A stretch of 64,000 nt of DNA, from contig DASZRT010000068.1 in assembly GCA_035549075.1 (NCBI GenBank), positions 62,001 through 126,000 on the forward strand, written 5' to 3'. Within the stretch, counting starts at the first letter, position 1. The number at the start of each line of letters is the position of its first letter. The notes beneath the pieces are model-generated. The model was not told the DNA's origin. It worked only from the letters and a program-made list of their open reading frames with translations, and made no database searches. Source of the stretch: DASZFV01 sp035549075 (GTDB lineage Bacteria > Myxococcota_A > Polyangia > Fen-1088). A program made the position numbers and the translations under genes. This document shows, one piece after another, positions 17,701 to 25,480 of the stretch.

Positions 17701-18122
17701 ATGGCCGTCACCGACTCGAGCACGGCCTCGCCCGTCTCGCCCGAGATGAGCCGGCTCGAGACGCTCGACGCCGTCCGGTAGTAGTCGTCGAGCGCCGTCA
17801 TGAGCGCCGCCGCCGCCGTCGGTTCGATCACGCCGTGTGAGGTCGCGACGAGGCGTCGCAGGTCTTCGAAAGTCGCGCGCGTGCCCTGCAGCATCTCGGC
17901 GTCACGCGCCGCCGTCGCGTCTTGCAGGCCGCGGCGCAAGTGCTCGAACTGCGCCTCGAGGCGCGGCCCGATCTCGATGATGGGCAGGTAGCGCTCGCGG
18001 ATCGTCTCGAGCTGACGCTCGGTGAGCGCGGCGCTGATCGACCCCGCGACGATGACGAGGATGAACGCGCCCGCGGCGACCGCGACGATCGCGGTCAGCT
18101 TGGCCCGCAGGGAGAACCGCAT
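14736..18122 (-). CDS. Hybrid sensor histidine kinase (two TM, HAMP, GAF, HisKA, HATPase, three receivers)
   Basis: A 1128-residue inner-membrane kinase. Residues 9-31 and 181-200 are membrane helices enclosing a periplasmic four-helix bundle; HAMP follows to about 255, then a GAF domain (about 265-415) and a coiled coil. The HisKA domain has His472 in SHELRTPLNS, and the ATPase has a complete G box (GGTGLGLGIS). Three receivers end the chain. The first (Asp781) and third (Asp1048, Lys1100) look intact. The second (about 854-970) keeps Asp902 but lacks the conserved Lys and acidic pair, so it may be a dead or regulatory receiver. The gene lies 20 bases after a small PstS-like gene and a porin gene, suggesting the kinase senses what those proteins bind or admit. 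Confidence 0.9.
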   Translation of the reverse strand: MRFSLRAKLTAIVAVAAGAFILVIVAGSISAALTERQLETIRERYLPIIEIGPRLEAQFEHLRRGLQDATAARDAEMLQGTRATFEDLRRLVATSHGVIEPTAAAALMTALDDYYRTASSVSSRLISGETGEAVLESVTAMQAAQARATERLAAATAFDRTELTRAFDTAARAESTAGRLRFATAIGCLGLVVVLSVWLGRSMLRSLATLTEGLARFGRGDLARPIPTTGDDELQDVAREANQMAASLERFGRQRDESDWLKGALVGLAEQIRGELAPADLAARALRFLTRYLELPAGALYGIEHAGELVLLAAHGAGEPSGGAGAPRFRRGEGLVGQAALREDVTLVTDVPPGYFRVRSGLGQAEPCVIALLPLLHLGQVSGVLELASFRQLRPRDTEALASIRETLGVAIAGARARDDMRDLLAESRRQTMRLREQEDELRAANAQLEKKAVELTTISSYKSQFLTNMSHELRTPLNSMLLLSSLLTENAAGNLTEKQIEFARTIHVAGQDLLSLINQVLDLGRIEAGKQDIQIGTVALRRIVATLRLVFEPLAQDKGLELVVEIDADAPETIETDGRRLEQILKNLLGNAIKFTDRGRVTLHVGRPAAGARVARGDLRADAAVAFAVSDTGIGVAPEDQERIFFPFEQVGKTPDKRFGGTGLGLGISRELAGLLGGELQLESTPGSGSRFTCVLPLDRAASTTGERALPMLARAAPAPRDAGEAARTPCVLAIEDDPVFTDVLAAIVRERGLDFLKAADGQTGLRLARERRPAGIVLDVRLPDIDGWRVIEELRAHPSTSGIPVHFVSALNAPDRGLSLGAVGFLMKPTTRSDLRRVVDLLVPSRADAPTRVLVVEPEVGDASLTRSLAREGVEVDPLDGARDVVGAIERGSYGCLVLDLAGRDVAGLDVLRDVRERFNGAAPPIVVYASRVPTADERAAIEATSATTLLEDGASREHLVEELRRFIVRLAPARAPVVETVSGAAATGVRLDGRKVLVVDDDMRTVYALSALLRGKGAEVYVADTGLAGLSALEGNPDIEIVLMDMMMPEMDGYEAMRRIRREARFAALPIVALTAQAMKDDAQRCLDAGASAYLQKPVDADRLLGLIGARLSRDPDEQRQGGAA

Positions 18123-18142
18123 GACCCCGCTCGCATCCTTCT

Positions 18143-18634
18143 TCAGTGGAGGGTGACGACCTTCGCGCCGCGGAGGTCGGCCGTGGCCGAGACGTAGCCG
18201 ATGCCGCCGGGACGCCGGAGCACGTACTCGACGACCTCGGCGTCCGAGCGCATCTCGGGCGGCGGCAGCTCGCGCCCCGAGAAGATCATTTGCTGCCAGT
18301 AGGTCCGCACGGCGTCGACGGAGCGGCTCAGCACGTCGTTGCTCCAGAGCCGGCGCACCGACGAGCCCTGGTCGAGGTCGACGGGCGCGATCGACTCGCC
18401 GTCGGGCCAGCGCCGCACCTTCTTGAGGAAGGCCTGCGCGACGAACGCGCGATCGACCGTCGTCGCGCCGCGCGAGGGGTTGACGATGAGGCGGTACGTG
18501 CCCGGCGGCTCGACGACGGCGCGCGCCGCGACGGCGAGCAACGACAACGCAACGACGAGGGCGCACGCGCCCACGCGCCGCCAGCCGGAGCGGCCGGTCG
18601 CGCGTCTCGAAGCGTCGTTGAGCGTCGTCCTCAT
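18143..18634 (-). CDS. Small PstS-like phosphate-binding protein
   Basis: A 163-residue exported protein with a Sec signal (hydrophobic run LVVALSLLAVAARA, residues about 26-40). The mature part reads YRLIVNPSRGATTVDRAFVAQAFLKKVRRWPDG and ends RRPGGIGYVSATADLRGAKVVTL, as in the small PBP_like_2 proteins annotated as phosphate ABC transporter substrate-binding proteins. It is about half the length of true PstS, and no PstCAB genes are present, so it more likely serves as a ligand-binding partner for the adjacent membrane kinase than for import. It sits between the porin (9-base gap) and the hybrid kinase (20-base gap), in one operon. Confidence 0.8.
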   Translation of the reverse strand: MRTTLNDASRRATGRSGWRRVGACALVVALSLLAVAARAVVEPPGTYRLIVNPSRGATTVDRAFVAQAFLKKVRRWPDGESIAPVDLDQGSSVRRLWSNDVLSRSVDAVRTYWQQMIFSGRELPPPEMRSDAEVVEYVLRRPGGIGYVSATADLRGAKVVTLH

Positions 18635-18643
18635 GTTCGTCCG

Positions 18644-19864
18644 TCAGAAGTACGCCGTCGTCTTGGCGAGAAAGAGCAGCCAGTTCTTGGCGAGCATCGC
18701 CGGCGGCAGGCCGCCGTTGAGCGCCGGATCCAGCTCGTCCGTGCCGTTCATGAAGTGGCCCTCGAGCTTGACCAACCAATTCGGATTGATGTCGAACCGC
18801 AACGTCGCGGCCCAGTCACGGCGGTAGTTGTCGATCGTCATCGGCTTGTGGATGTCGGTTACGAGCGAGGCGTAGTAGACGCCCGGGACGAACCACCTCG
18901 TGAAACGGTAGGCCGCCATGGCGTAGTACCGCTCGTTGACGACTCGATACGTGGGGGCGCCCGTGATCTCGACGTCGGCGCGCCAGCGGCCGTACTCGGC
19001 GGCCAGCAGAAGATCGCGGTGCGAATACTCGGCCGACGCCAGCCACAGCAAGAAAGGTAGATCCTCTTCGAGGACGAGCGTCGGCATGCCCGTGCGCGGG
19101 ATGTCGAAGGTCGTGTTGAAACGAAGCGCTTGAACGTTGCCGCCCAACCTCAGCCCTTCGAGCGGCGCATCCCACATGAGCCGACCGCCGAAGAGATACG
19201 GGACTTGGAAGTCGGCCAACGTCGCGCCCGCGGGCGCCGCCGGCGGCGAGACGAAGAGCGTCCCCCCGTAGAGCCGGTACTCGAGCCCGCCGCCACGCCC
19301 GAGCTCGAAGTACCCGTAGAGCTCGGCGCCCGTCTGCGCGAGCAGGATGTCTCGGTTGAGGATCGGGTAGACCGACTGCGGCAACAACACGGGCACGCGG
19401 GCTGAATCGATGTCGTTGATCTCGTTGTAGAGGCCGAACGGGATCTTGGTTCTACCGACGCGCAGGCCCAACCAATCGGCGAAGCGGTAGTCGAGGTAGA
19501 ACCAATCCATGCGGGCCGTGAAGTCACCGGCCTTGCCGAGCTGGCTCGCGAAGAGCTGCACGCCCGTGCGCAGCCGATCGGTGAGCGGCTCGGTGAAGTT
19601 GATGCCGACGTCGGTGAACTCGAAGCTCCCTCGCTTAGAGTCGACGAGGAAGTTGTTCTTCGTGCCTTTGATGAAGCCCTGACTGACGAAGGCGTGAACC
19701 TGCGGCGCCGGGAGGAGCGACAGCGAAGGCGGCGGCGACGCAGGCGCCGACGTCTCCGCGACGTCGGGCTCGGCGTGTGCAGCGCGCGCCACGACCAGCG
19801 AGAGGCTCGCGACGAGCCACGCTCTCGAGCACACACGCAACCAAGCCCCGCGCACGGGCACCAT
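18644..19864 (-). CDS. Outer-membrane porin-like protein
   Basis: A 406-residue protein with a Sec signal (VARAAHA cleavage near residue 31), a Pro/Ser-rich stretch, then barrel strands typical of porins: VHAFVSQGFIKGTKNNF, MDWFYLDYRFADWLGLRVGRTK, GLYNEINDID. It ends in AKTTAYF with the terminal Phe used for outer-membrane insertion. The LRVGRTKIPFGLYNE segment is common in phosphate-selective and general porins of proteobacteria. It heads the operon with the phosphate-binding-like protein and hybrid kinase, so it may admit the ligand those sense. Confidence 0.82.
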   Translation of the reverse strand: MVPVRGAWLRVCSRAWLVASLSLVVARAAHAEPDVAETSAPASPPPSLSLLPAPQVHAFVSQGFIKGTKNNFLVDSKRGSFEFTDVGINFTEPLTDRLRTGVQLFASQLGKAGDFTARMDWFYLDYRFADWLGLRVGRTKIPFGLYNEINDIDSARVPVLLPQSVYPILNRDILLAQTGAELYGYFELGRGGGLEYRLYGGTLFVSPPAAPAGATLADFQVPYLFGGRLMWDAPLEGLRLGGNVQALRFNTTFDIPRTGMPTLVLEEDLPFLLWLASAEYSHRDLLLAAEYGRWRADVEITGAPTYRVVNERYYAMAAYRFTRWFVPGVYYASLVTDIHKPMTIDNYRRDWAATLRFDINPNWLVKLEGHFMNGTDELDPALNGGLPPAMLAKNWLLFLAKTTAYF

Positions 19865-20226
19865 ACTGCCCGGCCGCCCAATGGTGTCAATCCATCATTG
19901 AGCGCGCTTCAAACAATAAACGACCGACGTTCACGCACCGTCGGACTATCGACGGACTATCGACGGTTTCGCCCCGATCAATGAAGGCCTACACGGGCCC
20001 ACGTTCGTGTCGATTCGGGAACCCCTTCTCCGTCGAGAACCCCGGCCCGTCGTCGGTGGTGCACCTGAGGCGTCGACGATCCGTCGAGCGCGCGCGGCCA
20101 TTGCCGTCGGCGCGTCGACGATCGGCAATTATCCGCGGGAAAACGCGCGATCCGTTCGCTGGTCTGATCATTGCTGACTCTTCCAGCCGAGACCCAAACC
20201 CCGAACGGTGACAGGGAGTAGATGCA
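19865..20226. promoter_or_regulatory. 362-base divergent intergenic region with tandem, direct and inverted repeats
   Basis: This is the longest gene-free stretch in the window. It lies between the porin operon and the MYXO-CTERM propeller gene. It holds a tandem duplication of the 11-mer GGACTATCGAC at 19943-19953 and 19954-19964. It also holds a direct repeat GCGTCGACGATC at 20070-20081 and 20112-20123. An inverted repeat ATTGCCG/CGGCAAT at 20100-20106 and 20123-20129 could form a hairpin upstream of 20227. It is locally richer in A/T than its neighbours, as expected of promoter DNA. An AGGGAG ribosome site precedes the ATG at 20227. No convincing small ORF was found. Confidence 0.5.
19943..19964. 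repeat. Two perfect tandem copies of an 11-bp repeat
   Basis: GGACTATCGAC occurs twice without a spacer. The 11-base period is about one helical turn, so it could present two binding sites on the same face of the DNA for a regulator of the porin operon, whose ATG lies about 80 bases away. Confidence 0.6.
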
Positions 20227-22368
20227 ATGAAGCTCAAGACGGTGTCAGCGATGGTGGCGATTCTGGGGATCCCGGCGGTGGCCTCGGCCAACGATTGGAC
20301 GGAGCTTCGCTCCGACGCGTCGGGAACGAGCTTCTCGACGGAATCGTCGGGCGCGTTGTTTGCGCCTTCGTGGACGTACTCGGTTCAGGACGGCGGCAAG
20401 CTCGTCTCGACGCCCGTGAGCGTCGACGGCGCCGTGCTCGTCGCGAGCACCAACGGTGCGCTCGCCTCGGTCGGCCTCACCGACGGCAAGGAGAAGTGGT
20501 CGCGCACGTTCGACGGCGGCATCGGGTCGACCCCCGCCGTGTCGGGCGGCCGCATCGCCGTCTCGACGCAGCAGGCGCAGCTCTTCGGCCTGCGCGCCGA
20601 CACCGGCGAGACCGTTTGGCAACAAGACTTCGGCGGCGGCATGAACTACTCGTCGCCGGTCGTCGTGGCTGCCGACGGTTCGTTCGTGCTGCCGGAAGGC
20701 TTCCCCGCGCAGGCGGTGCACCGCTTCGCCATCGCGACGGGTGCGCGCATGTGGGACACGGGCGAGTCGGACATCGCGGGCCTCCTCTACACGACGCCGG
20801 CGATCTCGGGCGACCAGGCGATCGTCGGCATGAACGGCGGCCGCTACCAGAGCCTGGACCTCAAGACGGGCGCCACGCGCTGGAAGTACGACGCGCGCGG
20901 CGACGTGTACCTCTCGTCGCCGCTGGTCGACGACGAGACCGTCTACATGTTCCCCGGCGACGCCGGCAGCCACCTCTACGCCGTCGACGCCGCCACGGGC
21001 GCGCCGCGCGAGGGTTTCCCCGTCGCGATCCCCGACCTCACGCCGGTCGCGGGCAACGGCATGCTGGGCAACGGCCCCGCGGTGTCGTCGCCGATGAAGG
21101 CGGGCGGGCTCGTCATCGTTCAGCTGCGCCGGCAGGACATGGTTCGCTCGGCCGTTGCGATGCGCGAGTCCGTCGTCGCGATTGACCCGCGCACGGCGAC
21201 CGTCGTGTGGCAGTACCAGCTCGCCAACGTCACGGCCGAAAACGCCAACGGCGTGCCTGAGCTCCAGGCGTGCGCGACGCCCGCGGGCTTCGAGTCGGCC
21301 GACGGCGCGCTCATCGCGGTGTCGTCGTCGATTTCGGCGCGCGTCGCCGTGCTCGACGCGGCCACGGGCGCCGAGCGCTGGACGGCCGCCCTCACGAGCC
21401 CGGGCCGCTCGTCGCCGGTGTTCTCGAACGGCCAGCTGCTCGTCGGCACGGACGCCGGCGTGCTGCACGCGTTCTCGTCGATGACGAACAAGGCGCCCGC
21501 GGCCCCCGCCTCCGCCGTCGCCACCCTCGACGCGACGACGGGCGCGCTCGCCGTCAGCTGGAACGCCGCGACCGACCCCGAGGGCGCGCCGGTCGCGTAC
21601 CGCGTTCGCGCCGTCGACGCCGCCGGTGCGACGCTCGTCGCCGACACGCAGGCCGGCCAGACGAGCCTCGCTCTCGCCGCGAAGGTCGGCGCGACCTACG
21701 ACGTCTCGGTCCGCAGCATCGATCCGAACGGCGCGCTGTCGGCCTGGTCGCCTTGCTCGATGATGGGTGCGGGCAACGTCGCCGTCGCCCCGCCGCCGGT
21801 CACGACGACGATTCCGCCCCCGACGACGATGGCCCCGCCGGTCACGACGACGGCGCCGCCCGCCACGGCCCCGATGGCGTCGTGCGCGCCGCCGCCCGCC
21901 GCCGCCGCCGGCACGAGCCCCTCCGCGCCAGCCGCCACGGGCACCGACACCACCTCGGCCCCGACGACGACGACCACCACCGCCACGACGACCACCACCA
22001 CGCCGTCGAGCCCCGTCGTGACCATCCTGCCGTCGACGAGCGTCCCCACGAGCGCGCAGGAGCTCACGGTTCCGCAGGCGCCGACGGCGGTCACCGTCGC
22101 CGCCGCCGCCCCCGCCTCGGTCGTCGGCATGATCGCCCCCTCGTCCTTCCTGCTCGCCTCGGCCCACCCCCTCGCGGTCGCCGCGGTGGCCGCCGCCCCC
22201 GCGACGAACGCCACGAACACCGCCCCGGCGGACGACCTCGCCGACCACGGCGGCTGCTCCGTGGGCGGCGCCGGTCGCAACCCGGCGGGCGCTTCGCTCG
22301 CCGGCCTCGCGATGGCCATCGTCGTCCTCTCGCGCCGCTCGCGCCGCCTGGCGCGCGCCCGCCGCTAG
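20227..22368 (+). CDS. MYXO-CTERM-anchored PQQ-type propeller protein with FN3 and P/T-rich stalk
   Basis: A 713-residue surface protein. A Sec signal ends at VASAN (about residue 21). Residues 25-420 are a PQQ-like propeller with repeats such as GKEKWSRTFDGG and GAERWTAALTSPG. About 425-515 is a fibronectin type III domain (VSWNAATDPEGAPVAYRVRAVD). About 520-600 is a Pro/Thr/Ala stalk. From residue 675 the tail reads GGCSVGG, then a hydrophobic helix, then RRSRRLARARR. That is a MYXO-CTERM sorting signal, processed at the Cys in Myxococcota so that the protein reaches the cell surface. It stands alone, with a clear terminator behind it. It probably binds a carbohydrate or protein partner; no catalytic residues are evident. 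Confidence 0.85.
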   Translation: MKLKTVSAMVAILGIPAVASANDWTELRSDASGTSFSTESSGALFAPSWTYSVQDGGKLVSTPVSVDGAVLVASTNGALASVGLTDGKEKWSRTFDGGIGSTPAVSGGRIAVSTQQAQLFGLRADTGETVWQQDFGGGMNYSSPVVVAADGSFVLPEGFPAQAVHRFAIATGARMWDTGESDIAGLLYTTPAISGDQAIVGMNGGRYQSLDLKTGATRWKYDARGDVYLSSPLVDDETVYMFPGDAGSHLYAVDAATGAPREGFPVAIPDLTPVAGNGMLGNGPAVSSPMKAGGLVIVQLRRQDMVRSAVAMRESVVAIDPRTATVVWQYQLANVTAENANGVPELQACATPAGFESADGALIAVSSSISARVAVLDAATGAERWTAALTSPGRSSPVFSNGQLLVGTDAGVLHAFSSMTNKAPAAPASAVATLDATTGALAVSWNAATDPEGAPVAYRVRAVDAAGATLVADTQAGQTSLALAAKVGATYDVSVRSIDPNGALSAWSPCSMMGAGNVAVAPPPVTTTIPPPTTMAPPVTTTAPPATAPMASCAPPPAAAAGTSPSAPAATGTDTTSAPTTTTTTATTTTTTPSSPVVTILPSTSVPTSAQELTVPQAPTAVTVAAAAPASVVGMIAPSSFLLASAHPLAVAAVAAAPATNATNTAPADDLADHGGCSVGGAGRNPAGASLAGLAMAIVVLSRRSRRLARARR

Positions 22369-22397
22369 CAGCGTTCACGCCCCCGTGACGGCATCCT

Positions 22398-22440
22398 CGG
22401 CCCCGGCGTCGCGAAAGCGATCCGGGGCCGCTCTCTTTTC
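22398..22440 (+). terminator. Rho-independent terminator
   Basis: A perfect 9-bp stem (CGGCCCCGG at 22398-22406, CCGGGGCCG at 22422-22430) encloses a second stem TCGC/GCGA capped by a GAAA tetraloop. CTCTCTTTTC follows it. It lies 30 bases after the stop of the MYXO-CTERM propeller gene and works in the plus direction only, since no T run follows on the other strand. Confidence 0.85.
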
Positions 22441-23596
22441 AGAGCTTCGGCGTCGGGAGCCCGCGCCCCGGACGCGCGAACAGATAGCCCTGATAAAGGT
22501 CGCCGCCCAGCTCGGTCAAACAATCGCGCTCTTCGGCGACCTCGACGCCTTCGGCAACGATCTCGGTGTTCATTTCGCGACAGACCGATGCCACCGAACG
22601 AAACAGCTTCTGCCTCGTCGGAGAGTCATGGATGCCTCGGATGAGGGACATGTCGACCTTGACGATCTCCGGCTCGAGCAACGCGAAGCTGGAGAGCCCC
22701 GCGTACCCGGCGCCGAGATCGTCGATCGCGATGCGGTACCCGAGGCTGCGCAGGCGCGCGATCGCCGGCAACACGCCGTGCACGCGCTCGAGCGCGGCGC
22801 GCTCGGTGACCTCGAGGACGACCCCGGCCGCGAACGGCGTGAGGACGCCGTCGCTCGACAGGAGCTCATCGTCGACGAGATCGGACGGGTGGAGGTTGAC
22901 GAACATGCTCACCGACGGCGGCAACGAGATGAGCTGATCCGCGACGAGCTTGCGCACGGCACGGCCGAGCGCGGCGGTCCGTCCCAGGCGCTCGGCGGCG
23001 TCGACGAACGACACGGGGTTCGCGAGCGTCGCCTCCTCGGTGCGCAAGAGCGCCTCGTACGCGAACACGCTGCGCGTCTTCCACGAAAGAATCGGCTGCA
23101 TCGCGAGCCACATCCGCTCGATCGCCGACGAGAACTTGGCCTCGAGGCCGGCGAGATCACCAATGGGGCCGCTCTGCACCTCGCCGACCATCGCGCGCCG
23201 CGCGATCGCGAGGCGACGCGCGTAGGCCGCACGTTGAACGACCCGCCGCAGCTCGCTGGCGTCGACGGGCTTCGACAGATAACGAAACGCGCCGTACTCC
23301 ATGGCCTCCATCGCCGTCTCGAGCGTGGGGCTACCGGTCAGGAAGATCACGGGCAAGTCGAGGTCGCGCTCGCGCACGGCGCGCAGCAGCTTGAGGCCGT
23401 CCATGCCCGGCATGCGGATGTCGCTGAGGACGACGTCGAACGTCTCGGCGTCGAGCTTGGCGACGGCTTCACGTCCGTCGGCGACGGTCGTGATGTCCGA
23501 CCAATCGGCCGAGAGGATCTTGGCGAGCGCGCGCCGCAAGCTGGGCTCGTCGTCGACGAGCAAGAGGCGCGTGCTGCTGGGTGCGGGACCGCTCAC
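22439..23596 (-). CDS. Response regulator with EAL domain (cyclic-di-GMP phosphodiesterase)
   Basis: A 385-residue protein: receiver at residues 10-125 (Asp59 in LSDIRMPGMDG, Lys109), then an EAL domain from about 150 to 380. The catalytic set looks complete: AYEALLR (the EAL glutamate), NLHP, LEVTE, IDDLGAGYAGLSS in place of DDFGTGYSSLS, VKVDMSLIRG, VAEGVE and QGYLFARP. It should therefore hydrolyse cyclic-di-GMP to pGpG under phosphorylation control, influencing motility or biofilm decisions. It begins with GTG overlapping the TGA of the upstream kinase by four bases, so that kinase is its likely phosphodonor. Confidence 0.9.
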   Translation of the reverse strand: MSGPAPSSTRLLLVDDEPSLRRALAKILSADWSDITTVADGREAVAKLDAETFDVVLSDIRMPGMDGLKLLRAVRERDLDLPVIFLTGSPTLETAMEAMEYGAFRYLSKPVDASELRRVVQRAAYARRLAIARRAMVGEVQSGPIGDLAGLEAKFSSAIERMWLAMQPILSWKTRSVFAYEALLRTEEATLANPVSFVDAAERLGRTAALGRAVRKLVADQLISLPPSVSMFVNLHPSDLVDDELLSSDGVLTPFAAGVVLEVTERAALERVHGVLPAIARLRSLGYRIAIDDLGAGYAGLSSFALLEPEIVKVDMSLIRGIHDSPTRQKLFRSVASVCREMNTEIVAEGVEVAEERDCLTELGGDLYQGYLFARPGRGLPTPKL

Positions 23597-25239
23597 GTCG
23601 TGGCCTCCGGCTTCCGCGCCGTCCGCTGCTTGCGCTCGAGGATGTCGCGAATGCGCTCGACGAGCTCGTTCGGGCTGACGGGCTTTTGAATGAACGCGAC
23701 CCCGGAGTCGACGACGCCGTGATTGAGGACGGCGCCGTCGTTGTAACCGGACATGTAGAGCACCGAGATGTCGGGATTCAGCACCTCGAGCTTGCTCACG
23801 AGCTCCTTACCGCTCATGTGCGGCATGACGACGTCGGTCAGCACGAGGTCGACGCCCGTCGAACGATCGGCTGCCCCATCGGACATTTCAGCCTCGAACG
23901 CGCGCAGCCCGTCGACGCCGTTGCTGGCCTCGACGACGCGGTAGCCGAATCGTTGGAGGACGGTGCGCAACGTTCCGCGAACGGCGGCGTCGTCCTCGAC
24001 GAGCAGGATCGTCTCGCGCCCGCGCGGCACGGCCTTCTGCGGGCGCCACGGATCCGCGGGCGCCTCCTCGCCCCTGGCGGATCCGGACGCGCGTGGGAAG
24101 TAGAGCGTAAACGTCGTGCCGTGGCCGAGCGCGGTCTTGGTCGCGATCGTTCCGCCGCTCTGTTGAACGATGCCGAACACCGTCGCGAGCCCGAGGCCCG
24201 TGCCGCTCCCGACCTCTTTCGTCGTGAAGAACGGCTCGAAGATGCGGGCCTCGGTCGCAGCGTCCATGCCCGTGCCGGTGTCGGTGACGACGAGGGCGAC
24301 GTAAGCGCCCGCTTTGAGCTGGAGCTCGCGCGCGGTGAGCTCGTCGATGTCGAGGTCTTTGGCCTCGATCGTGAGCGACCCACCGCGCGGCATCGCGTCC
24401 CGCGCGTTGACGGCGAGGTTCATGACGACCTGCTCGATCTGCCCTGGATCGACGGTGACGGCGCCCAACGACGGGGGCACCGCGGGAAGCACGGAAATCG
24501 CCAGCTCGATGTCCTCGCCGATGAGCCGCCGCAACATCTTCGCCATCCCGACGACGACGCGGCCGAGATCCGTGCGCTGCGGGCGCAGCACCTGCTGACG
24601 GCTGAACGCGAGGAGCTGCCGCGTGAGCTCGGCAGCGCGCGAGGCCGCGGCGCGGATCTCCTCGACGCTCTCGCGGTCCTCTCCGGCCTCTTCCAGGTGC
24701 CCCAGCAGCAGGTCTGCATGTCCGATGATCACCGACAGCACGTTGTTGAAGTCGTGCGCGACGCCGGCGGCGAGCCCGCCGATGGCGTCCATCTTCTGCG
24801 ATTGCCGAAGACGCTCTTCGCTGCGCTTGAGCGCTTCTGCGGCGCGGCGCCGTTCCGCAATTTCCGTGAGCTCACGCTTGATGGCGGGAGGCAGGCGCCC
24901 CAGCTTGTCTTTCAATACCCAATCGCGAGCGCCCGACCGCATGGCGTCGATCGCGAGCTCCTCGGTGACGGTTCCAGACACGATGATGAAAGGAACTTCG
25001 ATGCCGGTGTCATTCAGGACGTCGAGCGCCGCGCGGCCGCTGAACGCCGGCATCGACCAGTCGCTGAGGACCAGGTCCCAGGTCTGCCGCGCGAGCGCCG
25101 CCCGCAGCGCCTCTCCGTCGCACACGCGCTCGTGCTCGATGCGCCAGCCGTTCAGGCGAAGCTCGCCGAGGACGATCTCGGCGTCGTCCTCGGAGTCATC
25201 CACCATGAGAATGCGCAGGGGGCTCGTTTGCGCGTCCAA
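23593..25239 (-). CDS. Receiver-histidine kinase-receiver hybrid
   Basis: A 548-residue cytoplasmic hybrid. The N-terminal receiver has Asp60 in LSDWSMPAFSG and Lys110 (counting from the TTG). A coiled linker leads to a HisKA domain of the GVAHDFNN type (His162), a HATPase domain with TDTGTGMD and GTGLGLATVFGI, then a C-terminal receiver (LVEDDAAVRGTL, LVLTDVVMPHMSG, KP). Proteins of this build usually relay phosphate to partner receivers. I choose TTG at 25239 because a GGGAGG site sits nine bases before it. A GTG at 25272 would add eleven residues but lacks any ribosome site. It is coupled to the receiver-EAL gene and diverges from an NtrC-type activator. Confidence 0.87.
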   Translation of the reverse strand: MDAQTSPLRILMVDDSEDDAEIVLGELRLNGWRIEHERVCDGEALRAALARQTWDLVLSDWSMPAFSGRAALDVLNDTGIEVPFIIVSGTVTEELAIDAMRSGARDWVLKDKLGRLPPAIKRELTEIAERRRAAEALKRSEERLRQSQKMDAIGGLAAGVAHDFNNVLSVIIGHADLLLGHLEEAGEDRESVEEIRAAASRAAELTRQLLAFSRQQVLRPQRTDLGRVVVGMAKMLRRLIGEDIELAISVLPAVPPSLGAVTVDPGQIEQVVMNLAVNARDAMPRGGSLTIEAKDLDIDELTARELQLKAGAYVALVVTDTGTGMDAATEARIFEPFFTTKEVGSGTGLGLATVFGIVQQSGGTIATKTALGHGTTFTLYFPRASGSARGEEAPADPWRPQKAVPRGRETILLVEDDAAVRGTLRTVLQRFGYRVVEASNGVDGLRAFEAEMSDGAADRSTGVDLVLTDVVMPHMSGKELVSKLEVLNPDISVLYMSGYNDGAVLNHGVVDSGVAFIQKPVSPNELVERIRDILERKQRTARKPEATT

Positions 25240-25480
25240 CGACGTGTTCCTCCCGCGAAATAGTATTCCCACTGAATTTCGAACGCGAGTTCAAACGAAC
25301 TCTCGTGGTTTTCCAATCGGGAGTCATACAGACAGCCCCCTCTCACTCGCTCAACGAGCGTGTCGAAACTGAAACCGACGCGCCGTGCCCTGCGATTCGA
25401 AACGTCCATTCGGTCGGCTCCTCTACCCCCCGCCGCGACTGAAACTGAAACCGCATTCTTCGCCGGGAGATCAATTCGTC
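25240..25480. promoter_or_regulatory. Divergent regulatory region with inverted and direct repeats
   Basis: This region is clearly less GC-rich than the flanks. It carries a perfect inverted repeat GAGTTC-AAAC-GAACTC at 25287-25302, embedded in alternating GAAC/GTTC half-sites from 25281. A direct repeat GAAACTGAAACCG lies at 25365-25377 and 25441-25453, 76 bases apart. These could be binding sites for the NtrC-type activator encoded to the right, or for another regulator. I saw no clear sigma-54 promoter (GG-N10-GC) here. A GGGAGA ribosome site precedes 25481. Confidence 0.5.

Noticed and set aside
20245..22248. 667-residue minus-strand open frame
   Set aside because: Mirror of the MYXO-CTERM propeller gene; almost all Arg/Gly/Asp low complexity.
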